From Amaranthus tricolor (lineage: Eukaryota; Streptophyta; Magnoliopsida; Caryophyllales; Amaranthaceae), in contig NC_080057.1 of NCBI RefSeq assembly GCF_026212465.1, positions 23,385,647-23,449,646 of the forward strand: a stretch of 64,000 nt of DNA, read 5' to 3'. A program made the position numbers and the translations under genes. Under the pieces are notes generated by a model. The model ran no database searches, was not told the DNA's origin, and worked only from the letters and a program-made list of their open reading frames with translations. Shown here one piece after another: positions 49,311 to 62,200 of this stretch (position 1 is the stretch's first letter; the number at the start of each line of letters is the position of its first letter).

Positions 49311-52300
49311 TCACGCATTTGCTTTTACTCTCCTCATCATATCAACGAATTCTCCAAAAACTGCAACAAAAGGAGCAAATTACAATCCAGTAGAACAAAA
49401 GCACCAGTTGACACAACAGCACTTGAAATAAAATTTGATGCATAAAAGAGTAAATATGATGATGAAAGGGTACATTCAGGTGAGTGAACAATATATTTTC
49501 ACCAAATTTGAAGTAAAATATAAACTCCGATTTCAGGAGGATGCAAATACCAAGGTCTGAGTCATGGGGTCCTGGAGATGCCTCTGGATGATACTGGAGA
49601 GACATGAGATTCTTCGATGGAAAGGCAAGACCTGCACAGCTCCCGTCATTAAGATTGACGTGCGTCACTTCAACTCCCTCGGGAAGTGAGGCAGGGTCTA
49701 CTGCGTAGTTATGATTCTGTCACGCAATAAAAAAAGTAAGCTGTTAAAATGCTCAACAGAGACAAAAACAACTTCATGTACCCCAGATATATCTAGAATT
49801 ACTGTCAAATAAATTCTCAGACCTACTGCATACATTGAATTATTGTCTAATATGATAATATAAACGCAAAATCTTCATAAATAGGCAATAACAGTTCATA
49901 TACCCCAAAAATATCTACAAAAATATGAACAGAAAGTGAATCTTGAAAAGAATCGTAACTCTAATATGCTACTATGAAGTTTTTCATGTTCTGCATTATG
50001 CAGCTGGCAAGGCTATTCAACATCACTAATGTATGAAACAAAGTGTTGGCAGCATTTTTTGGTATAAAGGCCTTTTGCAGACAGCAGTCTGTGGTCCGAA
50101 TAACAAAGTGAATAAGTAGACTGCGGGGAGGTTATGCAAGGGAAAAGGTGAAGGAAACAACCAGACAAAGGAGATAAACATATATGAAACAATATGACAA
50201 CAACGAATCACTTGGAGATCAATACCTGTGCACTAATTTCAACTTGTCCATTTCTCATATTATGAACAGGGTGATTTCCTCCATGATGACCAAACTTCAT
50301 TTTGAAAGTTTTACCACCCAATCCCTGGCCTAACAACTGATGGCCCATGCAGATTCCGAAAATGGGAACCTGTCCAATCAACTCCTTCACTGTATCAACA
50401 GCATATGGTACTGCCGAAGGATCACCTGGACCATTACTGAAAAGAACGCCATCTGGTTGCATTTTCAGTGTCTCTGATGCTGGCCATGTTGAAGGAACGA
50501 CAGTAATCTTGCATCCATATGAGGCCAGGCGCCTCAGAATGTTATGTTTGATGCCAAAATCATAGGCAATCACCTTCATTTTTATACACAGCCAAAATCA
50601 GTAACAATAAAAAGGTCATCCAAACTAGTTAACAGAGTCAATACAACTTATGTACCCTAAGACTTTCTGCAGGTTTCCCATCTGTATTGAATTCCCATTC
50701 ATCATTGGTTTTGTTAACCCACTCATAAGGAGCTTGACAAGAAACACCACTTATTAAATCGACACCTGCCAAATGTAGCTGGAATTAAAGCTAGCAGTTT
50801 TTAGAAAGCCTTTTCTGTTCAGAATAGGAACAGAAGATTACCAACAATGTCCCAAGAACGAGCCATTTCCAAAAGTTCTTGGTCTGATTTTGATTCTGTG
50901 CTCAATACACCAATAAGGCTCCCATCTTCTCTCAATCTACGAGTGATAGCACGAGTGTCAACATCATCTAATCCACAAACCAAAAAGTTAGACACAAAAG
51001 TCATATGTGGCAAATGAAAACAAATTGCAGAATCTAAGCTTCCATGGTTTTAGCTAATGACTTACATATACCCATAATGTTCCTTTTGGCTAAATAATCT
51101 CCAAGTGTCTCAGCACATCTCCAGTTCGATGTGCTGCAAGAACAAGTAATATATGACCACTCAAAATGTCAAATTTCAGAAAAAGTATTATCTTGAGAAA
51201 AATAGCATCTTCAATCTTCACAAGATAGTAAATGGAAGCGAACCAACCTAATGCTTAAACTTTTGATTACTAGACCACCAAGAAAGCATTGTGTTGACTC
51301 TTCATCCTCTGAAATGAATTTGTCTCCACTTTGGTTACACATCCTTGATACATATTAGAATTAAATTGGCAGCAGAAAAGTTAAAATGTACTCACCAAAA
51401 TTGACACCAGTATTCCCTATATGAGGATTTGTCATCAATACAAATTGCCCAGCATAACTCGGGTCAGTTAAAATTTCCTGATATCTGAAACATAAAACAG
51501 TGGTTTAAGACTGTTAGTTAAGCTGAAGGTGGGAGCATTGATGGCCAGACAACAGTTGATTTTCCGCTCACCCTGTCAGTGAAGTATTGAAAACCACTTC
51601 ACCAACTTGTGTTCCAGAAGCACCAAATGATTTAGCCTTCCAAATGGAACCATCCTCGAGCACAAGTCTAGCATCTGATACCTTCCATGGCCTCCCTCCC
51701 AACCCTACATTTTAATGTAGTTGCAGATATAGTTTAACCATATATAGAAAGGAGGAGGGGCAGTGGAAATCTCAGTACTAAAGGAAAAATGATTTGAGCT
51801 GAAAACTAGGCATAATTAAGTAATACACATTATGGAGACAGCAATCAATTTACCACCTAGAAAGAAAATACAAACAACTATATGAGTGAGGATATCCATG
51901 TGTCCACAAGTATAATCATTCATGGGTTTCATTGGTGGACATGATAGTTATTGTGTACCCTTCCCCTTCCTTTAAAAGTTTCAATACAAGCAATAATCAT
52001 TTGTCATTTGTCATACGTACCACCTACAACTGAACCTATTTTACTAATAAAGTTATTTAGTCGGTCACATATAGCAGTCTTGTATAGAGATACAAAAATA
52101 AGTCAAGTTTTTCACTTCCACAAAATAATAATGAGTTCTTATTCACTTCCACCATATCCACCACTTCTATTCCATTCTACCACCCTCCATTTCTCCACAT
52201 ATTGCTAATCACTCCATGAATTAACAGCTAACCTCCATTCCACTTCCACACAAAAAAATGATCTGAAATTGATTCGAGAACAAATCAAGCAACGACGTCC

Positions 52301-52602
52301 ATTCCACAAAAATCACTTTTCCATATACAAAAGGGATAAACATCAACCACAACCACTTCCATTAACCTAATACATCAGTTCTAATCTCTCTTCAAATTAA
52401 TTCATCAAACAATTATTAAAAAAACAATACAACTTGTTCTAATTAGAACTTAATTTACAATAATACTACACAAACCTGGAACAGAAGCATTCTCTGAGAG
52501 AGATACAGAACATTTGACGCTGAATAAGCTGTGTTGTGGTTTATTAGATACTGGAATCGACATAGCCACAACCAAATTAATTGCTCTACATGCCATTGCC
52601 AT
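49311..52602 (-). CDS. CARA: Carbamoyl-phosphate synthase small (glutaminase) subunit, plastid
   Basis: Ten exons in phase give 425 aa: 52602-52476, 51704-51572, 51484-51396, 51308-51248, 51133-51066, 50967-50842, 50765-50656, 50573-50226, 49716-49551, 49360-49311. The first 45 or so residues are Ser-rich with a plastid transit-peptide look. The CPSase small-chain domain follows ([20 protein letters not shown] ... [18 protein letters not shown]). Then comes a class I glutamine amidotransferase domain with nucleophile Cys313 ([16 protein letters not shown]) and His397/Glu399 (QYHPEA), so the triad is intact. It hydrolyses glutamine and passes ammonia to CARB to make carbamoyl phosphate for arginine and pyrimidine synthesis. 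Length matches the plant enzyme (about 430 aa). The reading frame is open upstream of 52602, so an earlier start is formally possible, but [15 protein letters not shown] is the natural one. Confidence 0.95.
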
Positions 52603-53517
52603 CTTTAGGAGGATCCAGGGTTTCAGAGTCCCATGGGAACCAACAAAAACAAAAAACACATATTTAGCCATAGCAAAATCAATCCACATTTCAAGAGCTC
52701 TACCATCTTCCTGAACTCGTTTTAAAAAAAAACAAGACAACAATATACTAACATTATAATATACAAACGGAAACAAAGAACTAACCAAAGAGATTCAGCT
52801 CAAAGGCTGTAGCTAAGAAAAAACTTCTAGAATTGATTGCCACTAACTTTTTGTCAATGTTACCACAAGAAGCTAAAGATCAAAAAAAAGTTCCATTTAC
52901 AGATTATGAAAGAACAATGGAAAGTAAGAAAAAAAAAAGAAAAAAAAAAAGGAAAGTGCAGCAGTACTTTGTCTATTGATAAACTCTCAAACTACATTCA
53001 TGTGCCTAATATAAGAAATCAATGATAAAGATCAAAAAAGATAAATTAAATACAATTAAAATTTATATTCAATCAACATTCTACACTCAAAAATAAATCA
53101 AAAGATAATAAAATTAAAGATGAATAAGCAATAAATCAATAAAAACATCCTATAAAATTGAATTTCTCAAATCAAGAAACACTAATATTTTGGGATAAAT
53201 CATATCTAAAATTGGAGATTTCAAAATGTCTAAATTTAATGATAAATATTAAATAAACACACTAACATTAACAAACACATTAACATTAACAAATATTCAA
53301 TTATTCAAAGAAGATAAACATAAAATGTCAAAAAATAACATTATAATAAAATTCAAGAATATAAAAATGAAGATTAAGATTAAAATATTAAAACATCAAG
53401 ATTAAGATTAAAAATTAGAACATAAAAATTAAGATTAAGATTAAAGATTAAAGAACATTTTATTGAGTAAAAAATACCTTAAAACAAAAAAAAAAAAAAA
53501 AACTGATTTCAGAAGAC

Positions 53518-53660
53518 AGACGGATAGTCGCGGCAGTGGCTGGGGCCAAGAGGGAGGCGACAGGCGACGGAAGTGGCTGGGGCCAGGTGGCAGGGGGCGG
53601 CTGAGGTGGCTGCTGGCTGGGTAAGTTTTAGGGTTTAGCTTTTAGGGTTTTATCCGCACC
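53518..53660 (-). other. GC-rich patch with telo-box-like motifs between A-tracts
   Basis: A block of about 120 bp of G-rich sequence (gtggctggggcc twice, at 53536 and 53572) stands out from AT-rich surroundings. It is followed by 'agggtttagcttttagggtttt' (AAACCCTAA on the minus strand) and bounded by A16-18 runs at 53489-53506 and 53693-53710. No ORF of note. It could be an old 5' leader of a ribosomal-protein-type gene moved by retroposition, but the origin is unknown. Confidence 0.5.
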
Positions 53661-53764
53661 TGTTTATTGCTAGAGGATGATAATTGGCAGGAAAAAAAAA
53701 AAAAAAAAAAGAGGGTAAAGAAAAAAAAACTTCAGTTTTTGGATTTAGGTTTATCCGCCTTGCT

Positions 53765-53945
53765 TATTGTTAGATCTTGTAAAAGACGGTCATTTTAAGA
53801 AATTATTTTTAAATGGGTTGATTTATTACATGTTTTTAAAAATATTATAAGTAGGCATTAAAAATAATGTAATTAGATATTTTTAAATAGACATTAATCT
53901 TTAATGAGTTGGACTTTCAAATAAACTGTCTCTCAAGAGACTAGC
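53765..53945. repeat. Dispersed repeat, family C, copy 2
   Basis: Matches 17545-17765 with 'gggttgatttattacat', 'aaaaatattataagtaggc', 'gacattaatctttaatg' and 'tctctcaagagac'. Confidence 0.65.
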
Positions 53946-54014
53946 TGCTTGGTTTTTTTCTCTCGTCCTAATTTTTATGGCCAATTCATTTTTGTCTTTT
54001 CTTTGGTTCTATAA

Positions 54015-54450
54015 AATTGAAAAAAATAAGCTTATATTTTATAAAAAATTTTGAATAAGTCCTGAGAATTTTTAATTATAAAAATAAGTGTTTTTATGTC
54101 AAAGCTAAGATCAAATATTAATTCATTGTTACTAATGACGAACAAAAAAACTGATCAAAAAAGTCAAAATCCTTTATTCGTTGTTACTAACAACGAACAA
54201 AAGAAAACAATGTTATAACATTTGGAAGGACAACAAAAATTCAATGTCATGAATGGGAACAAACAATTGCTTTACTATTTTTTTTGTCCTTCCAAAGAAT
54301 ATGCATTGACTTTCATTTGTTCGCTTTTTTGTTTGCTCTTAGTAATAGCGAACAAAAGTCGTGGTAATTTTTTTTCCTTATAGCGAAAAAGCCTTGACCT
54401 TACGCTCGAACACGAAGATAATTTTTTTAATAAATATTCTTTTAATTTTG
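54015..54450. mobile_element. Foldback element, family B, copy 4
   Basis: Cores 'cattgttactaatgacgaac' and 'gttgttactaacaacgaac' on the left, and 'tgctcttagtaatagcgaac' on the right in opposite orientation. The interior has the 'ggaaggacaacaaaaa' / 'tttttgtccttcc' pair (54226, 54281). Non-coding and diverged. Confidence 0.7.
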
Positions 54451-54949
54451 TAAGATATAATTTTATATATTAAAGCAATATGAAAGTAATAGTAATAATT
54501 AAAATAAGGTATAATTCTATGACCTAAATTATTTTTTCGGTACAGGGTCGATCTCGAGAAGATAGGGCTAGCGAAGGGTAGCGAGAAATGAACTCAAGAT
54601 CTAATTGTTAAGTTAATAAAAATTGTTGAGAATAATCCCATCTTTTGACATTTTGCTGTGAATAACCCATACTATTCATTATTCATAAATAATCCAACCT
54701 TTTGACCTTTGTTGCTCACAGCACCCCCGATCAGAAACTGACTGGCTACAATAGATCAAATAACCGTTTGCAACCTTTTCCTCTTCCTTCATATATTTTT
54801 GCCATCATCTTCTTCCTTCTTACTTCATTTTTCCATTTTTAACCCTAAAATAGGAGGGAATGGAGCCTTAAAGATGAAAATTTAGAAAATTAGAGTTCAA
54901 AAAACACACTTTCAAGAATAAAGTGGATATCCTCAAAACATTTTGAGAC

Positions 54950-55485
54950 TATAATTCAATTGAAGTCGGAATCAGCCTTTTGAAACTTGAATCATAATGA
55001 CTAATTTCCGTGAGATTTAAAGCAGACTCGAATCTTATATATATCATGTTATAATTTTAAATTAGGTCCATCCTCATACTTTAATTAAAGAGTTGGATGA
55101 GCTTTGGACACTACTACAAGTGCCTTTAATTGCTGGCACAATTAATAGAGGATGTGAAGTAGTAGCTGCTGGATTAATTGTAAATGACTAGAAATATTTA
55201 TAGGGAAATATTTAAGAGAAGTAAAATAAAAGTTCTTATCCACAAATTATAAATTCAAAACAGAGAAATAACAAAAGCTCATCCAAATCTTCAATTGAAG
55301 TATGAGGATGGACCTAATTTCAAATTATAACATGATATAAATAAGATTCGAATTTACTTTAAATCTCACGGAAACTAGGCATTATGATTCAAGTTTCAAA
55401 AGGCTACTTTAAATGTCACGGAAATTAGGCATTATAATTTAAGTTTCAAAAGGCTGATTCCGACTTCAATTGAATTAATGTTTAC
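54950..55485. mobile_element. Foldback/MITE with about 150-bp inverted arms
   Basis: The left arm 54950-55105 ('attgaagtcggaatcagcc', 'atttccgtgagatttaaag', 'taggtccatcctcatac') is complementary to the right arm about 55275-55485. The right arm contains an extra tandem copy of about 55 bp ('tcacggaaa(c/t)taggcattat' at 55367 and 55418). The interior of about 170 bp has no ORF. It is not related to family B by sequence. Confidence 0.8.
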
Positions 55486-56549
55486 TCTAGAGAACAATGA
55501 ACATACCAAACCATCTTTGTTGGAGATGGCAATTGGCAACCTTTAATTGCTTATCCTTTAAATGCAAACCTAGCCAATTATTACTTGCCATTGTGATGCC
55601 TTCAAATACAAAAACGTTTTATTCCTACATTCAAGGGAGATCTCCCAAAGCCCACTTTGCTTGGAGCCAAAAGAAAGTTCGATACAAAATTCTACAACCA
55701 AACAAATCTAAATGAAATCAATATTGATAAAACAATGGAGTAGTTATAATTGCTAAATAATTTGTAGATTCAAAATAAAATCAGATATTTGCTACAAAAC
55801 ATGCACACGTTCGCATCAATTAGGGTTAATTTTCCGGTCTCACTTCCTCCTAACACTGCCAACATCTCTAGTTCTTGTGCATCTCTCTACAGACTTTAAC
55901 ATTGTAAGTGAGGTTTGTGAACTGAAGAATCTAAAGATTGTTAGGCTATGATAATTCGTCACATGATTACCCTATGGGCCTACTTGTGTAGATGTATCTA
56001 CGTGAAATTCGTGGGCTTGGGCCCACAAATCCACGTAATGAACGTTGACTTGCATACAACACATGATAGAGTTTTACTCTTTTCCTAAACTCATATGGTA
56101 TTAGGAGGATTACCCATCAAGTATTATATACAAGTCTACTATGCACAATTTTTACGATGTAAAATCTTTCTCACATGTAAAATATTTCCAACATAGACTC
56201 CCAAACAAACATTACAAGAGTTAGCCGAGTGTGGGTGAGAACAAAACACTGAACCATGACCAACACCATCAATATGTTGCGGTTCAAGGTCCATAGTTTA
56301 ATAAGAAAAGTGATGAGGCAAAACAATTAAAAGAATGTGCATAAAAGTGTTCAGTGTAATTTTCTTGCTAGTAAGTCATTTTAAACCCTACTGTATCAAA
56401 TCTATATTTGATATAATGTGCACACTAGGGCCTAAAATTCTAATTTTATCCCTCAAAACACCCAAGACTTTTGGTAGGGGTGTTCTATGCAAACAAACAA
56501 ACAAACACTTCAATAACTAGCAATGAAGAACAATAAGAAAGAAAGCAAT

Positions 56550-57050
56550 AAACAAAGACACAAGATTTACGAGGTTCACCCCAATATGGGCTACGTCCTC
56601 GGTGGTGGTTAGCTTGATTGTATTATGTGAAGAATCAATGGAGTTCTCAAGAACTCTTACAATGGAGTAATACACTTGGAGAAGAAGAAAAGAGAAAGAG
56701 AGGGTTTATGTTTAGCTAGGGTTTTTAATCACACATGGAGTGAGTATAGGGATTCCTATTTATACTAGAAGTCATTTACAGATGATTGTGAGAAGGCCCA
56801 AAATAAAACATTCCGTATAAGGTTAACACGCAAGAAACAGAGTGTGTTGCTAGGCCTCGCTCGACTGGTCGAGCAAAATGGGGTCCTAAACATTCCCGTA
56901 TAAGCTTGTTCACTCGATCGAGCAGAAGTGTATACCAGTCGAGCAGCTCCTAAACACCTCTCGACATCATCATACACATACCCACACACCCATACACCAT
57001 CACACATCATCATACTCCATTGGTGCACTCAAAGTCACACCAAAACTCCA
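56550..57050. repeat. LTR-like/TE fragment with 'TCGAGC' motifs
   Basis: 'caagatttacgaggttcacc' with 'gggctacgtcctcgg' is a motif often seen at plant LTR termini. 56860-56950 carries 'ctcgactggtcgagc' and two relatives, a palindromic signature shared with 61430-61475. No coding region or paired LTR was found. Confidence 0.45.
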
Positions 57051-57057
57051 ACAATAT

Positions 57058-57458
57058 TCTATAACTATTACTAAAACAAAACACTGCTGATGTCATCACA
57101 TCCTAAAATTGCTTACGTGTTACCTTCTCAATAAAAATCTTCCCTCTAAAACTTAATGATGATGTCATTGTTATTATAAGTAATGTTTATATCTTTGACT
57201 TTACTACTTTCTAATTATGACTATAATATTATCTATAGTGATTGAATTTTTATTTTTTAAGTCACATTATTTAATGTATTAAAATACTCATTTTATTTTT
57301 TTTTCAATTAATTATAAAATCTTTATAATGTTATTTATTAAATGAGTATATGATATTTTGAGAAGGCTAAAACATAAAACAGTAAATTTTTAATTTTTTA
57401 TTTATACAAATATGTCATAAAATTTAATAAAATCGTGCATTGCACGGGCATTATCTAG
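57058..57458 (+). mobile_element. Non-autonomous Helitron
   Basis: Starts TCTATAACTATTACTAAAAC and ends with a 'cgtgcattgcacg' hairpin, then ggcattatCTAG followed by T. The 5' TC, the 3' CTRR and a terminal hairpin about 10 nt from the end are Helitron hallmarks. About 400 bp, no Rep/helicase coding. Confidence 0.7.
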
Positions 57459-58261
57459 TTTTATATCATACATTCAACTCAAACAATAAAAAAAACATGA
57501 CACATGTCACTTTTATACATCATTTTTTCCCTCCTAAATTTTAAGTAATTAAACATAGAAACTTTGAGCTTTAATCAAACTTTATTTCTTAATGAATAAT
57601 TATAGTAAGAAGAAAGTCAATTCTAAAACCTATAATTTTTGAAATACACTTTTTTTAGAAAAAAAATATTTTGGGTAACTTTGATTTTAGTAAATTAAAT
57701 GACTAAACTATTAATTATACCTTATTTACGATACAAAAATAATTAGAATATAAAATAGTTGTTAACTAGAAATAACCTTATAACTAAAAACTCTTAAATT
57801 ATCTAATGTTAAAAAAATTTTCAAGTTAATTATCCAGCTAACTTCAATATTTACAAAATAATAACTAAAATCTTATTTAGAATAATTTTACAATGATAAT
57901 TATGATAAAGAAAATTATAGAAGTATATATTTTGAGCATGCCATCAATAAAATGTTTGTATATGAGTATACCGTATAATCATTTCATAGAAGGAAGTTTG
58001 ATATAATTTTTGCAAATAATTTAGCCTTTGTTTAGTAAACCTTAAATTTAATATATATCAGATTAATCGATCCATTTAGGAAAGAAAATTTATCATTAGT
58101 AAAAATTATTTTTATTAGTAAATATTATTTTAATTAGTGAAATAGAATTATTTTACTTATAATCATTTTAGTTAGTAATATATGGTTATGATCAATATAA
58201 TAGTTTGTTTTTAAAAATAAACAATTATATTCAATAAACTTTTTTACATAACTTAATAAAC

Positions 58262-58296
58262 TAACATATTTGTGCATTACACGGGACATATACTAG
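58262..58296 (+). mobile_element. Helitron-like 3' terminus
   Basis: 'tgtgcattacacgggacatatactag' has the same hairpin-plus-CTAG layout as the end at 57458, followed by T. Its 5' end was not located. The AT-rich 57459-58261 may be its body. Confidence 0.5.
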
Positions 58297-58354
58297 TAAA
58301 AGAATAGAACAACTCTTGTATGAGATTGTCTCACTTTAAGACAAATTCATATAT

Positions 58355-58605
58355 GTTATGTTTGGAAATGATGATTTCATTTACAAATATAAATTTGAAT
58401 CAAATTTAGTGTTTGGCAAATAACAAAAATTTAAATTTGGATTTGAGTGAAATCCACCATTGTTATAAAAGCGGTTAAAGATGAGGATTTGAGAATGATT
58501 TTCTAAACCTTGTCATCTCAAATTCTTCATTATGATTCCATATTTGAAATTTACAATTTAAAATGAAATATTTGTTTCCAAACGCATATATAAGGAATTC
58601 AAATT
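58355..58605. mobile_element. MITE with long terminal inverted repeats
   Basis: 'tatgtttggaaatgatgatttcattta' at the left is matched in reverse by 'aaatgaaatatttgtttccaaacgcata' at the right. About 250 bp, non-coding. Confidence 0.7.
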
Positions 58606-59256
58606 CAAAACAAAAAGATTTAATATTCAAAAAACTGATTTGAACATCCAAAATTACATGTTAAACATTAAATAATCTAAACCGAGTATTTTAAGTACGA
58701 AAATGAGTGTTTAAATAACATAAGTGTGATATTCGCCCATGGATAAATGAACATGACAAAAAATACAAAAAATCTAAAATACAATTTTAAAAATAATACA
58801 ACGCAGTCTAAAAAACTACAAATACCAAAATAATCTCAAAAGACAATGCACTTGACGATGCATGAGGCATAAGGCAGTAAAATTGAAACTTTAAAGTCAA
58901 AATGTCCACACTACTCAACTATCAAGTAAATAGACTATAGACTTAGAATTTGACCTCTTGGAGTATTGTATTTTCCTATATAATTTTAAAAATAAAAAAA
59001 AAATCGAATTTTATCTATTATTTTTGTATTGTTATCCACCCATTTAACTTAATGGCGGGTATTACCATTCAAAATATTAATTTTTTTTCAAAATTAATTT
59101 TTAGCCCACTCGATAATCGAGCTAAGTGATAACCCGCCTATAAACGACTCTACTTTGTTTTGAATTTTGCTCTTCACATATGAGTTGGGTACTCATCATT
59201 GTTGGCGCGGAACAATGTGTATAAGTTGATGTAATATTGAAAGAAAGTATTATAAG

Positions 59257-62200
59257 TCAAAAGTCCATTTGCTTTCTTGAATGGGAGTCTTGTTCCGTCC
59301 ATTTTCTGCTTTCTTCCCACAACTGGTTTTCCAATCCTAACTTCCTAAGCTCCAATAGCCCTCTTTCAACTGCAAAACCAGGGAATTACAATCTTATAAA
59401 TTATAAGCTATACATCTAACACCCAAACATGATAATACACATATTAGATTTACCAAATATGACATTTCACGGTGAAGTTTGAGTATATAACATATCCTGA
59501 GGCCTTAACTATCAGTTTAAGCTTTTGGTTGAGTTTGTTTTTTGACATGGTATCAGAGATCACGGGTTCGAATTCAACTATCCTCATTTAAAGTGTTGCA
59601 TCACACTTCTAACCCAATAGACTCTCATATATCATGGGGCCTCAACTACCAGCTTAAATTTTTGGTTGAGTTGATTCCTTGACAATTTGCTCACTCTAGA
59701 CAAAAAGAGTTGGATACTCTTATGTAAAATTAGGTTTTATGAGCGGAATATACTATGTATAAAGAACGTGATAACAAGTAATTCCAATTACTAAAAACTA
59801 AAACACCTTTACAAGCGGAAGAAATTATCTTACTAGCGGACTAAAAGTTGAATGCACCAATTTAATTTGATTTTTAGTTCTCTTTTGAGGTTTGTTCAAG
59901 ATATGTTAGATCAAATGATGAAATTCATTGATGCATATTATCCATAGATAAGATTTTTTCAATGTGTCAAATGGAGATATTAGTTACCATCAACAGCATC
60001 ATGTGAGGTACTTGCTTGTGCACTATGGTCAATCCAAAAGTGCAAGCGCTCCTCTGCAATATCTGATTCCACAGCATGGTTGCAAGCTCTTCTCCAGAAA
60101 TACATCAGCCAAGCCTAAATACACAAAATCATTGCATAAGGAAAGAATTGAAGTAGAGGGATTATGTCATGGACTAGTTTGGCTGTAAGATGAAATTACT
60201 AAGACAGAACAAAAAATGTATATGAATGTATCAAATGAAATGTAAAATGTAAATGTATGATGAAAGTAAATGTGACCACAGAACAATTACAATGGATAGT
60301 ATACAAGCATTCGAGAGGCTTATTCTCTCCTAATGAATATTAAACTCCCCTTAAAACTATTACCCAATGAAAAATGACTAATTCACTTCCCCTTCTCCTG
60401 TATTTATACTAATTATCTCTATATTCTATTCCCCTACTTAACTAATCACTAAGTATTATTTATTACTTAATTCCTATAATACCCCTTTCCAGCCCTTCAT
60501 GACAAATTATTGACATATTTACTCTCTATGTTTCTTTGAGTTTGCACCTTAAATCTAAAATATATGAGAGTTTTTTGAGTCTTAGGGTGCAAATTTAAAG
60601 AGACAAAGAGAGTATAACTGAAAGAATAATTATTTTGTTATCCCAATGCCATTAGAAGGCGAATTTGGAAGGATGGTCGAGTTCATGCATCTTTGTATAA
60701 ACAAAAGGTTTATTTCTGATTGACCATTGATTACAAATGTCATCTGCAACTTTACATATATAAGAAGTGCACATGATTTAGGGAGTCAATTTACTTAAGT
60801 CTATTATGATTTGAAAACATTTAAGTAAAACAAAACAACTCTTTTAGGGGAACGTATTAAATTCATATCTATCAAGAAAATGAGTATATTTTCAAGAAAA
60901 TGTTAATAAAAGTAATATGCTACCTGCTTAAATTGCACTTCTTCAGACTCCTCTTTGCTCAATTCTATCAATAAAAAATTGAATAAACAACCTAGTGTTA
61001 ATTTTACAAAGAGCAAAGGTTCCAATAAACAATTAACTCTTTTAAGGGAACATGTTAAATTTACAGTTATCAATAATGCTACTAATTCCTAGTTTTATTT
61101 TCTATAATTAATATACAATATAGTATCAACAAGGCTTTTTAGACTCAGTAAATTTGAAGTCTCATTTTCTCCTGTTTAAAGACTTAATTAATTATGTCAA
61201 ATACCATGTTATAAATTAAATACCAAGTGTTAGAGCAAGTGCTATCAAATGTGAAGGAGTTGTGAGCAACACAAGAGGCTCTTCGATGGGTCATGGTGAT
61301 GGTGCAACGAAGAACATGAGTGTGATGCACCAAAGGAGCCTTGGATTGTGCCTTGAACGAGGCAAGACTCAAATGAAGGTGTGCTCGATTGAGAGATGAA
61401 ACAGCAGCAACAAGTAGAGGGTACTAAAGACCCGCTCGACCGGTCAAGTGGTCATGGCTCGGTCGAGCGGAGTACAGGGGCAGATTTTGACGCGTGTTGT
61501 GTTTTGTTCCAAAATTTCCTTGGGCGTCAAGGGTATATGAGGGCTTAAAACATCATTAGAAGATAAGAGAGTGAGGCTACACAAGAGAGAAAGCTAGGGT
61601 TAGAAACTACAAGAGTTTTCTTCTTTATTGTGTTAGTTTATGAGTGATATCCATTATTAAATGGAATTACTATCTTGAGAGCTTGCTTTCAAGTGTGTTT
61701 GCTTAGTCATTTATGTATTGTTGAATAGATTAATGAAAGTAATTATCTTTTGAGGGGGAGGTATCCATACATACCTCAAAATCACATTGTGTTGATTGTT
61801 TGTTTTTCTCATGTTTATTCTCTGTTTTCACTCATCTTCTAACCATAATTCTACCATTTTTGGATCCGAGCTATTCTCTTTCACCAAGTTATTCAGGGGC
61901 GGATGACAACATTAAATTTATGTATAAAACTACATACCTAAATTTCCTTAACACATGTGCTAGTAAAGTTGGTAGAAGCTTTGCTATGTGGTAGTATTGA
62001 CTCAAGTTCGAACCTTAATAAAGCATAGTTTTTACAAATATTATCAAACATTATTTAATTTTGATCTAAATTCGCCCCTGAAATTATTCACAGAATCATA
62101 ATACTGCAAAGATGATATGTGAACTAAAAATTTGTCCTTCCTACCTTCACAATATTTGTCCAAATTTGTCTTCAATGGAAATATGTTTTCCAATATTGGA

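Larger units (their letters stand above)
52603..59256. other. Repeat-rich intergenic region between CARA and SCD2
   Basis: 6.6 kb without a recognisable gene. It contains a GC-rich patch (53518-53640), a family C repeat (53765-53945), foldbacks (54015-54450, 54950-55485), an LTR-like piece (56550-57050), Helitron ends (57458, 58296) and a MITE (58355-58605). 52830-53500 is very A-rich on this strand, with short repeated 'aagattaagatta' units near 53360-53450. Confidence 0.6.

Noticed and set aside
59548..59582. tRNA-like block 'tggtatcagag ... gggttcgaattc'
   Set aside because: It is the primer-binding site and internal part of a TRIM element. No cloverleaf or 3' acceptor arm can be formed, so no tRNA gene is called.
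59964..60188. 74-codon plus-strand ORF
   Set aside because: It is the antisense shadow of the SCD2 exon 60114-59988.
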